Counted from the first letter of the stretch, positions 34,943 through 43,823 are shown. The stretch is 64,000 nucleotides of DNA from Arthrobacter agilis (GCF_006494655.1 NZ_VHIM01000010.1:47761-111760), one strand, 5' to 3'. The notes: generated from the letters alone by a model not told the origin. Made by a program: numbers and translations.

Positions 34943-35922
34943 TCGAACACCAGCTCTCCGCGCGACCCCGCGCCTCGTGCCCAGTCGAGGGCGCTCATCA
35001 TCTTCTTTCCTGCGGGCTGCACCCTGTCGAGCTGCACCGGGTGGCTCCCCGTGCCCACCAGGACCCTGCGGCCCTCGACCACGAGCCCCCCGGGCGGCAG
35101 GTCGGTACGCCCGGCACCGTCCCCGCTGCCGGGAGCCGTCCCGTCGGCAGTGGGGTCGTCGGTCCTGGGAGGTACTGCGGCCGGAGCGACGGGTGCAACC
35201 TTCACGCGTTGGCCGTCGAGCATCGTCCAGGCGCCCGGCTCCGGTGTGACGGCGTTGATGCGGCGGCGCACGGCGACGGCGGGCTGGGTCCAGTCGATCC
35301 TTGCGTCATCGATCGTCAGCTTCGGCGCGAGAGTCGGCTCTCCCTGCTGGGGTGTCGCTGCCACCCGCCCTGCCTCGAGACCGGACAGGGTCTGCACGAG
35401 TAGTACCGCACCGCTGTGCGAGAGCCGTTCGAGAACCTCCCCGCTCGTGGACGCTGGATCCAGGGTCTCGGTCATGACGCCGAAGACGGGTCCCGTGTCG
35501 AGACCTTCCTCGAGGAGGAAGGTCGAGGCGCCGGTGACGTCGTCGCCGGCGAGCACCGCGTGCTGCACGGGAGCTGCTCCGCGCCAGGCGGGGAGAACCG
35601 AGAAGTGGAGATTGATCCACCCGTGCTGCGGGATGCGCAGACCGGCCGGCGGCACGATCCCGCCGTACGCGACGATGGCCGCAGCATCGAGCTCCAGCGA
35701 GGTGAGGTCGGCCAGCAGTTCCGGCGTGAAGCGATTCGCCTTCAGGACGGGCAGGCCGAGATCGGCGGCCGCGGCGGCGACCGGGCTGGGCGTCAGGACG
35801 CGTTTCCGGCCCAGCGGTGCGTCGACGCGTGTGAGCACGGCAGCGACGTCGAACCCGGCCTCGACCAGTGCGCGGAGCGAAGGGACCGCCACCTCGGGCG
35901 TCCCCGCGAAAAGGATCCTCAT
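34939..35922 (-). CDS. fmt: Methionyl-tRNA formyltransferase
   Basis: Formylates initiator Met-tRNA using 10-formyl-THF. 327 aa. Begins MRILFAGTPEVAVPSLRALV; catalytic motif NLHFSVLPAWRGAAPVQHAV with conserved N, H and the downstream aspartate in EEGLDTGPVFG. The C-terminal tRNA-binding OB domain is interrupted by a 25-residue proline/glycine-rich insertion. Overlaps both def and rsmB by 4 bases, forming an initiation-processing operon. Confidence 0.97.
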   Translation of the reverse strand: MRILFAGTPEVAVPSLRALVEAGFDVAAVLTRVDAPLGRKRVLTPSPVAAAAADLGLPVLKANRFTPELLADLTSLELDAAAIVAYGGIVPPAGLRIPQHGWINLHFSVLPAWRGAAPVQHAVLAGDDVTGASTFLLEEGLDTGPVFGVMTETLDPASTSGEVLERLSHSGAVLLVQTLSGLEAGRVAATPQQGEPTLAPKLTIDDARIDWTQPAVAVRRRINAVTPEPGAWTMLDGQRVKVAPVAPAAVPPRTDDPTADGTAPGSGDGAGRTDLPPGGLVVEGRRVLVGTGSHPVQLDRVQPAGKKMMSALDWARGAGSRGELVFE

Positions 35923-36527
35923 CGACCGTTCCGGCCGAAGGTGCCGGCCGATCCCCCGCCCGAGGGGACGCCCCCCGGCGTGAAACTCGAGCCGAGTGTG
36001 CGGGACCGTTCGGCCGCCGTACGCGAGGTCACCCGGTTGTAGTCCGCGCTGCGGATGGCCTTGAGGGCATTCCGCCGATCCTCGCCCTCGAGCCGGTCGA
36101 TGTAGAGGCGGCCGCGAAGGTGGTCGGTCTCGTGCTGCAGCGCGCGCGCCAGCATCCCCGTACCCTCCACCGCGATCTCCTGGCCGGAAGCATCCTTCCC
36201 CGTGACCCGCGCCCAGTCCGTCCTGTCGACGAAGCTGCCGAGACCCGGAACCGACAGGCAGCCCTCGACGTCGAATTCGCCCTGGGACCCGCCGCCCGTC
36301 TCGAGCACGGGGTTGACCACATGACCCTCGCTGCCGTCCACGCGGTACGTGAACACCCGGAGACCGATACCCACCTGGGGAGCCGCGAGACCCGCGCCCT
36401 GCACGTCGATCATCGTCTCCGTCATGTCCTCGATGAGGCGCGCGAGTTCTGGCCCGAAGTCGGTGACCTCGGCAGCCGGGGTGCGGAGGATCGGATCACC
36501 GATCATGCGGATACTCAGGACGGTCAT
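35919..36527 (-). CDS. def: Peptide deformylase
   Basis: Metalloenzyme that removes the formyl group from nascent chains. 202 aa with all three family boxes: GLAAPQVGIG, EGCLSVPG (metal-binding Cys) and QHETDHLRG (HExxH). A C-terminal tail of about 30 residues is glycine/serine-rich. First gene of the def-fmt-rsmB-rpe unit. Confidence 0.98.
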   Translation of the reverse strand: MTVLSIRMIGDPILRTPAAEVTDFGPELARLIEDMTETMIDVQGAGLAAPQVGIGLRVFTYRVDGSEGHVVNPVLETGGGSQGEFDVEGCLSVPGLGSFVDRTDWARVTGKDASGQEIAVEGTGMLARALQHETDHLRGRLYIDRLEGEDRRNALKAIRSADYNRVTSRTAAERSRTLGSSFTPGGVPSGGGSAGTFGRNGR

Positions 36528-36708
36528 CGGTGCTCTGTTCCTCGTTTCGATGCGGGACGGCGCGGACTGCGCCGAGGGACGGTCTGACCACCGCGACCGG
36601 TCCGGGCCGCGAGGTACCCGTCAATCCTAGTGCCGCCGTCCGGGATCGCCTCCGGTCGACGGCCCGGACGTCGGCCGATGGCGCCCCTCCGCCCGGGATC
36701 GCGTTACT

Positions 36709-36804
36709 GGGCGGTGACGTGCGGTCAGGCCCATCGGGCCGGGCGGACAGATGCGGTCAGTCCCGTCCGGCCGGGCGGTGACGTGCGGTCGGTCCCATCG
36801 GGCT
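36709..36804. repeat. 32-bp tandem repeat, three copies
   Basis: Three adjacent 32-bp units at 36709-36740, 36741-36772 and 36773-36804. Units 1 and 3 are nearly identical; unit 2 is more diverged. Shared landmarks are GGGCGG at the start, GTGCGGTC or ATGCGGTC in the middle and a TCCGGCC/TCGGGC end. They lie between def and the stop codon of the next gene. No spacers separate the units. Confidence 0.88.
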
Positions 36805-36810
36805 GCCCGG

Positions 36811-37686
36811 TCAGGCGGGCAGAGCGGGTTCGGCGGCCACGGACCGGCTCGGTGGCGGACCGATCGGGAGCAGCGCCTTCCCGGCCTCGTCTGCCTCGAG
36901 GCCGGCCTCCCACGCGCGGCGCAGTGCGCAGAACCGCAACCAGTGGTTCCTCAGCACCGCAGGATTCGCCCGCATGGCGCGGACCTCGGTCTGGCCGACG
37001 GCCACACCGAGCAGGAGGGGCTCGTCCCCGTGTGCCCAGGGCTGCCAGTCGCCCCGCTCAGGGTCCGAGAGCGACTCCTCCGCCTTCATGCCCGCCACGA
37101 GCTGCATGACGACCTTGTCGTCAAGGGGCTTCACGAAACCCTCCCGATCGGTGTTCTTCGTCTTGTAGTCGATCAGGCAGGTGCGTCCGCCGATCGTGGC
37201 GATAAGGTCGAGCGTGCCGGCGTAGCCGAGAGAGGTGTTCCACACCGTCAGCTCGGGTTCCACGGGGCGGACGTCGTACAGCTCCCACCACTCATCGAAC
37301 CGCTGGGCGAAGCCTCCCTCGCCGTTCTCCTCGAGGGCCAGCCGGGCGGCGTCGAGCTCCTCGGCCCGCCCGAGGGCCCGCAGCGCGACCTGCTCGCAGT
37401 AGTGGTGCACCCGCGTGCCACGCAGTGCGGCATCGTCCCGATACCGCTCGGCCGCAGAGGACGCATCCCTCACCGCACTCCGTAGTTCCGCCGGACTGCC
37501 CAGCGCCGTCGGCAGGCGCGGATCCTTGGCCAATGCGCTCGCAGCCATGTGCCCGAACCAGCCGCCGAGCGACGTCGGGAGCTGTGAGATGACGGTGGTG
37601 ATCGACGGCACCGAGGGCTGCTCTGCGGTGGAGCGGGCGTACATGCGGCCGTGGGGTGTTGCGTGTGCGAGAAGCGGGGCGGTCAT
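36811..37686 (-). CDS. PD-(D/E)XK superfamily exonuclease (RecB/Cas4-like)
   Basis: 291-aa protein with the restriction-endonuclease-like core: GYAGTLDLIATIGGRTCLID followed at once by YKTKN supplies the metal-binding Asp, the D-x-K pair and a following lysine. N-terminal helices contain LRGTRVHHYCEQVA, matching the histidine region seen in RecB-type nuclease domains. No iron-sulphur cysteine cluster of Cas4 is visible. Family members of this size are widespread in Micrococcaceae without a defined role. It runs toward the 32-bp repeats and def. Confidence 0.8.
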   Translation of the reverse strand: MTAPLLAHATPHGRMYARSTAEQPSVPSITTVISQLPTSLGGWFGHMAASALAKDPRLPTALGSPAELRSAVRDASSAAERYRDDAALRGTRVHHYCEQVALRALGRAEELDAARLALEENGEGGFAQRFDEWWELYDVRPVEPELTVWNTSLGYAGTLDLIATIGGRTCLIDYKTKNTDREGFVKPLDDKVVMQLVAGMKAEESLSDPERGDWQPWAHGDEPLLLGVAVGQTEVRAMRANPAVLRNHWLRFCALRRAWEAGLEADEAGKALLPIGPPPSRSVAAEPALPA

Positions 37687-37813
37687 GGGACCAGTCTCTC
37701 AGGCGCCTCCGACAGCCACGGCACGCGGGGAGCCGTCGCAGCTGGCACGCGGGCCGCCCCGGGCGTCCGCGCCACCCGTGGCCGGGCGCCGAGTCGGCAG
37801 CGTGGCCTGTCGA

Positions 37814-37843
37814 TTGGACGAACCCCCGAACGTCCGATAGAGT
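37814..37843 (+). promoter_or_regulatory. Promoter of the tRNA cluster
   Basis: TTGGAC (37814-37819), an 18-bp spacer, and TAGAGT (37838-37843), pointing toward the first tRNA-Gly 77 bases away. This is the best two-box promoter in the 37.69-37.92 kb gap, which holds no gene. Confidence 0.6.
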
Positions 37844-37920
37844 TTTTTCTCGTTGGAAAACGAAGAAACGCCGCGAATTGCTTGTGATGAGCGGGAGATT
37901 TCGGTTCTTGTTCTTCTTCT

Positions 37921-37994
37921 GCGGACGTAGCTCAGCTGGCTAGAGCACCACCTTGCCAAGGTGGATGTCGCGGGTTCGAATCCCGTCGTCCGCT
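37921..37994 (+). tRNA. tRNA-Gly (anticodon GCC), copy 1
   Basis: Complete cloverleaf: acceptor GCGGACG / CGTCCGC, D-arm GCTC/GAGC, anticodon stem CCACC/GGTGG with loop TTGCCAA, T-arm GCGGG TTCGAAT CCCGT, discriminator T. CCA is not encoded. Identical to the copy at 38245. Confidence 0.98.
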
Positions 37995-38046
37995 CGCAAG
38001 TCACTGTAAGGCCGGATCCGTCCGGTGTCCGGAGTAATCCGGTCAC

Positions 38047-38117
38047 GGTGGGGTGGCCGAGAGGCGAGGCAGCGGCCTGCAAAGCCGTATACGCGGGTTC
38101 GAATCCCGTCCCCACCT
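38047..38117 (+). tRNA. tRNA-Cys (anticodon GCA)
   Basis: Acceptor GGTGGGG / CCCCACC, anticodon loop CTGCAAA on a GCGGC/GCCGT stem, T-arm GCGGG TTCGAAT CCCGT, discriminator T. CCA not encoded. Confidence 0.97.
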
Positions 38118-38143
38118 CGGTACAGAACGAGCACCATGAAAAT

Positions 38144-38215
38144 GGGCGATTGGCGCAGCGGTAGCGCGCTTCCCTGACACGGAAGAGGTCACTGGTTCGA
38201 TCCCAGTATCGCCCA
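38144..38215 (+). tRNA. tRNA-Val (anticodon GAC)
   Basis: Acceptor GGGCGAT / ATCGCCC, D-arm GCGC/GCGC, anticodon stem CTTCC/GGAAG with loop CTGACAC, T-arm ACTGG TTCGATC CCAGT, discriminator A. CCA not encoded. Confidence 0.98.
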
Positions 38216-38220
38216 CGACG

Positions 38221-38244
38221 GCGCCCCCTCGGGGGCGCTTTTTT
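38221..38244 (+). terminator. Intrinsic terminator after tRNA-Val
   Basis: Stem GCGCCCC with loop CTCG and GGGGCGC, followed by six T. It lies directly before the second tRNA-Gly, so that copy would depend on readthrough or its own promoter. Confidence 0.93.
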
Positions 38245-38318
38245 GCGGACGTAGCTCAGCTGGCTAGAGCACCACCTTGCCAAGGTGGATGTCGCGGGTT
38301 CGAATCCCGTCGTCCGCT
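38245..38318 (+). tRNA. tRNA-Gly (anticodon GCC), copy 2
   Basis: Sequence identical to the tRNA at 37921-37994 over its full 74 bases. It starts one base after the T-run of the upstream terminator and ends 22 bases before the next one. Confidence 0.98.
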
Positions 38319-38340
38319 CTCAGGCCGGTTGTCGGCCGTT

Positions 38341-38371
38341 GCCCGGTCCTGGCGAGGACCGGGCATTTTTT
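38341..38371 (+). terminator. Intrinsic terminator after second tRNA-Gly
   Basis: 10-bp stem GCCCGGTCCT with loop GGCG, then A and six T. Strong rho-independent terminator closing the cluster. Confidence 0.95.
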
Positions 38372-38446
38372 GTGCCCGAACGCGGCGGGTCCGACGCCCA
38401 CCACCCTTCGGCCGGGTTCTCCCCCACGGCATGGCGTCCGGTCGCT

Positions 38447-38480
38447 TATCATGGAGTCAGCGGAGACGGACTGCGTCTCC
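38447..38480 (+). promoter_or_regulatory. Candidate -10 and leader hairpin of the antitoxin-like gene
   Basis: TATCAT at 38447-38452 is a plausible -10 without a clear -35. It is followed by a 7-bp hairpin (GGAGACG / CGTCTCC, 5-base loop, 38462-38480) in the predicted 5' leader, 10 bases before the GGAGG ribosome site. Confidence 0.4.
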
Positions 38481-38500
38481 ACGACCGAAAGGAGGTGTCC

Positions 38501-38752
38501 GTGGGTTTATTGGATGGGCTCAAGGGCAAGGCCGGCACCCTCGCGGGGAAGGCGACCGAACTCATTGGCGATAATTCCGACAAGGTGAAGAACGGCATCG
38601 GGAAAGCTGGCGATTTCGTCGACAGCAAGACCCATGGCAAGTACGCACAGCACATCAACGGAGCGCAATCGAAGGCTTCGGAGATGGTCGACAGGATCGA
38701 CAAGAAGGACGGCAAGGGCGACGTCGGCCCTACCCCTCCGCCGGCCGTGTAG
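38501..38752 (+). CDS. MT0933-like antitoxin-family small protein
   Basis: 83-aa charged helical protein starting at GTG (VGLLDGLKGKAGTLAGKATE) with GAAAGGAGG six bases upstream. The repeated KGKAG/KATEL pattern and KNGIGKAGDFVDSKTHGKY match the MT0933 (Rv0909) antitoxin family. No toxin gene adjoins it: upstream are tRNAs, downstream a convergent zapE. Such orphan members are common in actinobacteria, and a toxin-antitoxin role should not be assumed. Confidence 0.85.
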   Translation: MGLLDGLKGKAGTLAGKATELIGDNSDKVKNGIGKAGDFVDSKTHGKYAQHINGAQSKASEMVDRIDKKDGKGDVGPTPPPAV

Positions 38753-38770
38753 TCCCAGCCCGGCAATAAG

Positions 38771-38808
38771 GAAGCGCCGGTCCCGCCGAGAGGCGGCACC
38801 GGCGCTTC
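38771..38808. terminator. Bidirectional terminator between antitoxin-like gene and zapE
   Basis: Long near-perfect stem from GAAGCGCCGGT to ACCGGCGCTTC, with CCGCC/GGCGG continuing the stem and loop GAGA. A-rich on the left and CTTCTTG on the right. Placed between convergent stop codons. Confidence 0.85.
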
Positions 38809-38847
38809 TTGCGTTCCCGCAGGTCTCGCCGAGGTGAAGGCGCGACG

Positions 38848-39885
38848 CTACACCTGGTTCGCCATGTCGCTGCCCTGCCGTGCCAGCGCCGTGAGGCGGG
38901 AGACCGCCCTGTAGTACTTCTTCATGTAGCCGCCGCTCATCATCTCCTCTGAGAAAAGGTGGTCGAACGTGGTTCCGCTCGCCATGATCGGTACGTCCCG
39001 GTCGTAGAGGCGGTCGGCCAGCACCACGAAGCGCAGCGCCACCGACTGCTCGGTGATGGTCCGCACGTCATGCCAGGCCACGGCGTCGATACCGTCGAGG
39101 AGCTGGCGGTAGCGGCTGGGATGCACGTCGGCGAGGTGCCCGAGCAGGTCGTCGAAGCCGTCCTCGGCGAGCACGCCGCCGGAGAAGGTCTCGACACGGC
39201 TGCGGAGTGCGGCGTCGTCGATGGCCGCCGGGGCTTCCGGCAGCCCGCGGTGCCGGTAGTCCTCCCCGTCGATGCGCGCCACCTCGAACTGGTCAGCGAG
39301 CACCTGGATCTCCCGCTGGAAATCCTGCGCAGCGAACCGTCCGTCGCCGAGCGAGCCGGGAAGGGTGTTGGACGTCGCGGCGAGCTTCACGCCGGCGTCG
39401 GCCAGTTCCCGCATCAGCCGGGACATGAGCACTGTGTCCCCCGGATCGTCCAACTCGAACTCGTCGATGCAGACGAGGCTGTACCCGCTGAGTGCGTCCA
39501 CGGTCTTGCGGAAGCTCAGGGCACCCACGAGGTTCGTGTACTCGACGAAGGTGCCGAAGGACTTCGTCCCGGAGGACGCGTGCCAGAGCGACGCAAGAAG
39601 GTGGGTCTTCCCGACACCGAAGCCGCCGTCGAGGTAGATGCCTGCCCGGGACGGGGCTTTCCTGCCACCGAAGAGCTTGCGGAAGCCGGAGGGCTCCGGC
39701 TCGTCGACGGTCGTGGCGAAGTCCCTGAGCTTGCTCACCGCGGCAGCCTGCGACGGCTGCTGGGGATCCGGGCGGTAGGTGTCGAAGGACACCTCGCCGA
39801 AGCGGGGCGAGGGGTAGAAGCCGCGCAGCAGATCATCGACGGAGACCTTCGGTGAACGCTGCGTGAGATGTTCGATGTCGGGCAC
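38848..39885 (-). CDS. zapE: Cell division protein ZapE (AFG1-like ATPase)
   Basis: AAA-like P-loop ATPase of the AFG1/LACE1 family; ZapE modulates the FtsZ ring in E. coli. Start placed at GTG 39885 ([20 protein letters not shown], 345 aa), where family similarity begins; an in-frame GTG at 39951 would add 22 residues. Walker [21 protein letters not shown], Walker [16 protein letters not shown], sensor-like [12 protein letters not shown]. Convergent with the antitoxin-like gene. Confidence 0.93.
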   Translation of the reverse strand: MPDIEHLTQRSPKVSVDDLLRGFYPSPRFGEVSFDTYRPDPQQPSQAAAVSKLRDFATTVDEPEPSGFRKLFGGRKAPSRAGIYLDGGFGVGKTHLLASLWHASSGTKSFGTFVEYTNLVGALSFRKTVDALSGYSLVCIDEFELDDPGDTVLMSRLMRELADAGVKLAATSNTLPGSLGDGRFAAQDFQREIQVLADQFEVARIDGEDYRHRGLPEAPAAIDDAALRSRVETFSGGVLAEDGFDDLLGHLADVHPSRYRQLLDGIDAVAWHDVRTITEQSVALRFVVLADRLYDRDVPIMASGTTFDHLFSEEMMSGGYMKKYYRAVSRLTALARQGSDMANQV

Positions 39886-40144
39886 GGATCTGGACCGCTT
39901 TCTGTCCGGCGGATGGTCGGTGGGGGTCAGGGGCAACCATGGTGTCACCACCGCTCCGCCCTGCTACGCCAGACTACGGCACCACGTCCTGCCGGAGAGG
40001 CGGACGGACGCCGGCCGCCGCGGGCTTGACCGGTGCGGTCCTGTCCGGTCCCGTGCGGTCACGCCGGGCCGGAAGCAATCGACGGGTCGCGTGGTTAGGC
40101 TAGACAGCAGTACCCGCACGCAGACCGCTATGCGAAAGGCCGCA

Positions 40145-41068
40145 ATGACCCTGGCACCAGACACGCAGGACAAGTTCTCCGAGTACGCCCACCCCGAACG
40201 TCTCGTCTCCACCGAGTGGCTCGCCGCGAACCTCGGTGCCGAGGGGCTGGTCGTGGTCGAATCCGACGAGGACGTGCTGCTGTACGAGACCGGGCACATC
40301 CCGGGTGCCGTGAAGATCGACTGGCACACCGAACTCAACGACGAGGTGACACGCGACTACATCGACGGTGACGGTTTCGCACGGCTCATGGCCTCGAAGG
40401 GTATCTCCCGCGATTCCACCGTGGTGATCTACGGCGACAAGAGCAACTGGTGGGCCGCCTACGCCCTCTGGGTCTTCACCCTGTTCGGCCACGAGGACGT
40501 ACGCCTCCTCGACGGCGGGCGCGACCTGTGGGTCGCCGAGGGACGGGACCTGACCACCGCCAGGAACGACGTCGCCGCCGTCGACTACCCCACGGTGGAA
40601 CGGAACGACGCCGCCATCCGCGCGTATCTCGGGGATGTGCTCGACCACCTCGGCAAGCCGCTGATCGACGTCCGCTCCGGCGACGAGTACACAGGAGCAC
40701 GGACCACCATGCCGGCCTATCCGGAGGAGGGCGCACTGCGTGGCGGCCACATCCCGACGGCGGCCTCGGTGCCCTGGGCGCGGGCTGCCGCCGAGGACGG
40801 CACGTTCCGGACCCGGGCGGAGCTCGACTCCATCTATCGGGACGAGGCAGGTCTGAAGGACGGCGACGAGGTGGTGGCGTACTGCCGCATCGGGGAACGC
40901 TCGAGCCACACCTGGTTCGTGCTCACGCACCTGCTCGGCTTCGAGAACGTGCGCAACTACGACGGCTCCTGGACGGAGTGGGGTAACGCCGTGCGCGTCC
41001 CGATCGTCCGGGGTACAGAGCCCGGCGACGTCCCGACCTCCCTGCGCCGATCGGCGTCGGGCCGATGA
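40145..41068 (+). CDS. sseA: Sulfurtransferase (tandem rhodanese, SseA-type)
   Basis: Transfers sulphane sulphur, for example from thiosulphate or 3-mercaptopyruvate. 307 aa with two rhodanese modules; the second holds the catalytic cysteine (residue 247) in [18 protein letters not shown], the first is inactive-type. Start ATG 40145 with AAAGG upstream; another ATG five codons earlier is possible. TAGGCT near 40097 is a possible -10. It overlaps the sufE-like gene by 4 bases. Confidence 0.95.
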   Translation: MTLAPDTQDKFSEYAHPERLVSTEWLAANLGAEGLVVVESDEDVLLYETGHIPGAVKIDWHTELNDEVTRDYIDGDGFARLMASKGISRDSTVVIYGDKSNWWAAYALWVFTLFGHEDVRLLDGGRDLWVAEGRDLTTARNDVAAVDYPTVERNDAAIRAYLGDVLDHLGKPLIDVRSGDEYTGARTTMPAYPEEGALRGGHIPTAASVPWARAAAEDGTFRTRAELDSIYRDEAGLKDGDEVVAYCRIGERSSHTWFVLTHLLGFENVRNYDGSWTEWGNAVRVPIVRGTEPGDVPTSLRRSASGR

Positions 41069-41505
41069 CGGCAGGGACCGTCCCGGCGAAGCTCGCCGAG
41101 ATCATCGACGACTTCCAGGACCTGACGGAGCCGGACCGCCTCCAGCTCCTGCTGGATTTCTCGCGTGGACTGCCGGACCTGCCGGAGCGTTACAGCGACC
41201 ATCCGGAGCTGCTCGAGCAGGTCGTGGAGTGTCAGAGTCCGCTCTTCCTCACCATGGAGATCGGTGCGGCGCCCGAGCGGACGGTGCACCTCTTCTTCTC
41301 CGCTCCGCCGGCGGCGCCGACCACGCGCGGCTTCGCGGGCGTGCTGCTGGAGGGCCTCGACGGGCTGCCGGCCGCAGACGTCCTGGCCGTTCCCGACGAC
41401 GTCCCCGACCGCCTCGGCCTGACCCGGGCCATCACTCCCCTTCGCATGCGCGGCATGTCCGCCATGCTGGGACGCATCAAGCGGAAGATCAGGGACGCTC
41501 AGTAG
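41065..41505 (+). CDS. SufE-like sulphur acceptor protein
   Basis: 146-aa SufE fold protein, with the acceptor cysteine at residue 56 in [14 protein letters not shown]. The start overlaps the sulfurtransferase stop (ATGA), so the pair probably acts together, rhodanese delivering sulphur to or from SufE. In Suf systems SufE works with SufS, but no suf genes lie in the window. Its 3' end overlaps the convergent hydrolase by 17 bases. Confidence 0.93.
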   Translation: MTAGTVPAKLAEIIDDFQDLTEPDRLQLLLDFSRGLPDLPERYSDHPELLEQVVECQSPLFLTMEIGAAPERTVHLFFSAPPAAPTTRGFAGVLLEGLDGLPAADVLAVPDDVPDRLGLTRAITPLRMRGMSAMLGRIKRKIRDAQ

Positions 41506-42778
41506 CTCCGGCGTCGCGCTCCGGTGCGGCCGCCTCGCGGGACCGTCCGCCGGGCAGCGTCCGTCCGAACAGCCGGCCGCGCAGCCAGCCTTCGACGACG
41601 GCCTCCCACCGGTCCGGATCCACGTTCCACTCCTTCGTGTGGCGGGCGCGGTGGAAACGCTCCAGGGTCACGAATCCGGGATTCTTCGCGGCGAGGTCCA
41701 CGGATGGCCCGATGGGGACGAACTCGTCGTCCTCGCTGTGGAGCACCAGGGTGGGCAGCGTGAGCTGCTCGGCGCGGGCTATCCAGTCCATGCTCTTCAG
41801 GTCGAGCGGTGCGGCGAGACCCGTGATCCGTCGCGCCCGCTGGCTTGAGAGCAGATACTGTCCGAGGCGTCCCACCGGGGCGGGGATGCGGTTCAGCTCC
41901 GCGTGGTGTGCGAGCACCTCCATCCAGTTGATCACGGGGCCGTCCAGCACGAGCGCCCTGATGCGTCGGCGGTGGCGTGAGAGGTCCGCGGTCTGGAGTG
42001 CGATCGCCCCGCCCATGGACCAGCCGAAGAGCACGACGTCCTCCGCGCCGTGGGCCACCGCGTAGTCGATGGCGGCGTCGACGTCGTGCCACTCCGTCAT
42101 GCCGAGGCCATAGCGGCCGTCGGGTGCCGAGGGCGCCTCGCCGTCGTTGCGGTAGGACAGGACGAGGCTCGTCAGGCCCAGCCGGCGCGCGGGGGCGAGC
42201 GCCCGGAGCGCCTCGGCGCGCGTGGCACCCCTACCGTGCACCATGACCGCCCACGTGGCGGCCGGCGATTCAGCCCTCACCAGCCAGGCAGGCGCGGACC
42301 CACCCTCGACCGGGATGAGCACTTGCTGCTCCGCGAAGCCCATCGCACCCGGTGACGGATACACCGCCCCGCCCCACCATCCGCGCGTGGCTGCCTGGAG
42401 ATCTCCCGCGTACACCTTCTCGACCTCCCGCTCCACCGTGCCCTCGCGGGGAACGTAGGACCGGATCGCACCGATGCGGGCGTGGCCTGCTCCCTGGTCG
42501 AAGTGGAGGCTGTAGGTGCCTTCGATGGTGGTGTCGTCGTTCGCGGGCAGGATCACCGTCTGGTGACCCGGGGACCCGACGACGGCGAGGATGTCGAGGT
42601 TCTCCACCCGGATCCGGGAAGGGGTCACGATCTGCCGGGCGAAGTACACCGCGAGGCCCGAGACTGCGCCTGCGGCCGACGAGGCCAGCGCCGCGCCCGC
42701 ACCCACGCCCACTGCTGTCCATTTGAGCCAGGGCGCGGCGGTCCTCTGAGCCGTCGCCGGTGACTTCGTCGTTGCCAT
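41489..42778 (-). CDS. Membrane-anchored alpha/beta hydrolase
   Basis: 429-aa protein with an N-terminal membrane segment (residues 19-48, alanine/glycine-rich) and a C-terminal alpha/beta-hydrolase domain. Catalytic triad candidates: Ser in VVLFGWSMGGAIALQTA, Asp in LVLHSEDDEFVP, His in RARHTKEWNVD. The middle 100 residues are beta-rich. The dipeptidyl-peptidase/esterase-like organisation is common in Arthrobacter; substrate unknown. Confidence 0.9.
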   Translation of the reverse strand: MATTKSPATAQRTAAPWLKWTAVGVGAGAALASSAAGAVSGLAVYFARQIVTPSRIRVENLDILAVVGSPGHQTVILPANDDTTIEGTYSLHFDQGAGHARIGAIRSYVPREGTVEREVEKVYAGDLQAATRGWWGGAVYPSPGAMGFAEQQVLIPVEGGSAPAWLVRAESPAATWAVMVHGRGATRAEALRALAPARRLGLTSLVLSYRNDGEAPSAPDGRYGLGMTEWHDVDAAIDYAVAHGAEDVVLFGWSMGGAIALQTADLSRHRRRIRALVLDGPVINWMEVLAHHAELNRIPAPVGRLGQYLLSSQRARRITGLAAPLDLKSMDWIARAEQLTLPTLVLHSEDDEFVPIGPSVDLAAKNPGFVTLERFHRARHTKEWNVDPDRWEAVVEGWLRGRLFGRTLPGGRSREAAAPERDAGATERP

Positions 42779-42885
42779 AACTCCCTTTGTACCCTGCCGG
42801 AACCCTGCGCGGCCAAGCGACGCCCCGATGCGAGCGCGAGCCCCGGCTCCGAGGGCGGGCAGCAGCCCCTCGCTCCTGCCCGCAG

Positions 42886-42891
42886 TACAGT
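42886..42891 (+). promoter_or_regulatory. Candidate leaderless -10 of the 161-aa gene
   Basis: TACAGT followed by GGCGCC and then the ATG at 42898: a 6-base gap, no Shine-Dalgarno. Confidence 0.5.
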
Positions 42892-42897
42892 GGCGCC

Positions 42898-43383
42898 ATG
42901 ACCCAAACCATCCTTGTGCTGACCGAGGAAGCCCTCACCCAGGCCGACCTCCGCAATCTCGAGACCCTGCAGGGCGAGGAACCCGCGGAGGTCGTCGTGC
43001 TGATCCCTGAGGACCGCGAGCAGAGCGTCCTCGGCGAGTTCTTCCACCATCTGAGCCTGCTCGAGGTGGGCGAGGCCTTCAGGTCCTTCTCCGGCGACGA
43101 TCGCCGTGATGACGAGGACGCCGCGCACACCGCGCTGAGGGAATCGCTCGACCTCCTCGCGCGCGAGCGGTTCGCGGCGCGTGGGCGGACGACGACGGGC
43201 AACCCCGTCGACGCCCTCGTGCAGGAGGCCGGAGACAGCGGCGCCACACAGGCCGTGGTCATCACGCGGCCGCACGCCGTGGCGGACACGTTCCACACCG
43301 ACTGGGCCAACAAGGCGCAGGACCAGCTTGGCATCGCCGTGCTGCACCTGTACTCCGGCTCGGGATTTATTGGCGACTCGTAG
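42898..43383 (+). CDS. Conserved hypothetical protein, 161 aa (Rossmann/USP-like outline)
   Basis: Soluble acidic protein beginning MTQTILVLTEEALTQADL, with alternating beta strands (TILVLTE, EVVVLIPE, QAVVITRP, IAVLHLYSG) and helices, which resembles a universal-stress-protein-like alpha/beta fold. No catalytic motif is evident. An internal serine/arginine-rich region is probably a flexible loop. It is followed by msrB after 14 bases and so is likely coexpressed with it. Confidence 0.75.
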   Translation: MTQTILVLTEEALTQADLRNLETLQGEEPAEVVVLIPEDREQSVLGEFFHHLSLLEVGEAFRSFSGDDRRDDEDAAHTALRESLDLLARERFAARGRTTTGNPVDALVQEAGDSGATQAVVITRPHAVADTFHTDWANKAQDQLGIAVLHLYSGSGFIGDS

Positions 43384-43397
43384 GCGTTGCACACACC

Positions 43398-43823
43398 ATG
43401 ACGACTGAACGCGAGGCCTATCGGCCCGATATCGACAAGTCCGACGACGAGTGGCGGCAGGAACTCACGCCGCAGGAATTCCAGGTACTCCGCAAGGCGG
43501 GTACCGAGCGCCCCTACACGGGCGAGTACTACGACTCCAAGACCGCGGGCACCTATGAGTGCCGGGCGTGTGGAGCAGAACTGTTCACGAGCAACGAGAA
43601 GTTCGATTCGCACTGCGGCTGGCCGTCCTTCTGGGCGCCGCTGGCCGAGGACAAGGTGCGCTACCTCCATGACCGCTCACTCGGCATGGAGCGCATCGAG
43701 GTGCGCTGTGCGCGCTGCGATTCGCACCTCGGACACCTGTTCAAGGGCGAGGGCTTCGACACGCCCGTGGACCAGCGTTTCTGCATCAACTCCATCTCGA
43801 TGAAGCTGGTCGCCGCCGAGTAG
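43398..43823 (+). CDS. msrB: Peptide-methionine (R)-S-oxide reductase
   Basis: Repairs oxidised methionine (R-sulphoxide). 141 aa with two zinc-binding CxxC pairs (YECRACGAEL and VRCARCDSHLGH), substrate residues in HCGWPSFWAP, and the catalytic cysteine at residue 129 in QRFCINSISM. Start ATG follows the preceding gene by 14 bases. Confidence 0.97.
   Translation: MTTEREAYRPDIDKSDDEWRQELTPQEFQVLRKAGTERPYTGEYYDSKTAGTYECRACGAELFTSNEKFDSHCGWPSFWAPLAEDKVRYLHDRSLGMERIEVRCARCDSHLGHLFKGEGFDTPVDQRFCINSISMKLVAAE

Noticed and set aside
36709..36804. CRISPR-like array
   Set aside because: Units are directly adjacent with no spacers, and no cas genes are present; the nearby RecB-like nuclease lacks Cas4 cysteines.
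37921..38318. Integrative element between the two identical tRNA-Gly genes
   Set aside because: Only two other tRNAs and a terminator lie between them; there is no integrase or cargo, so a local tandem duplication is simpler.
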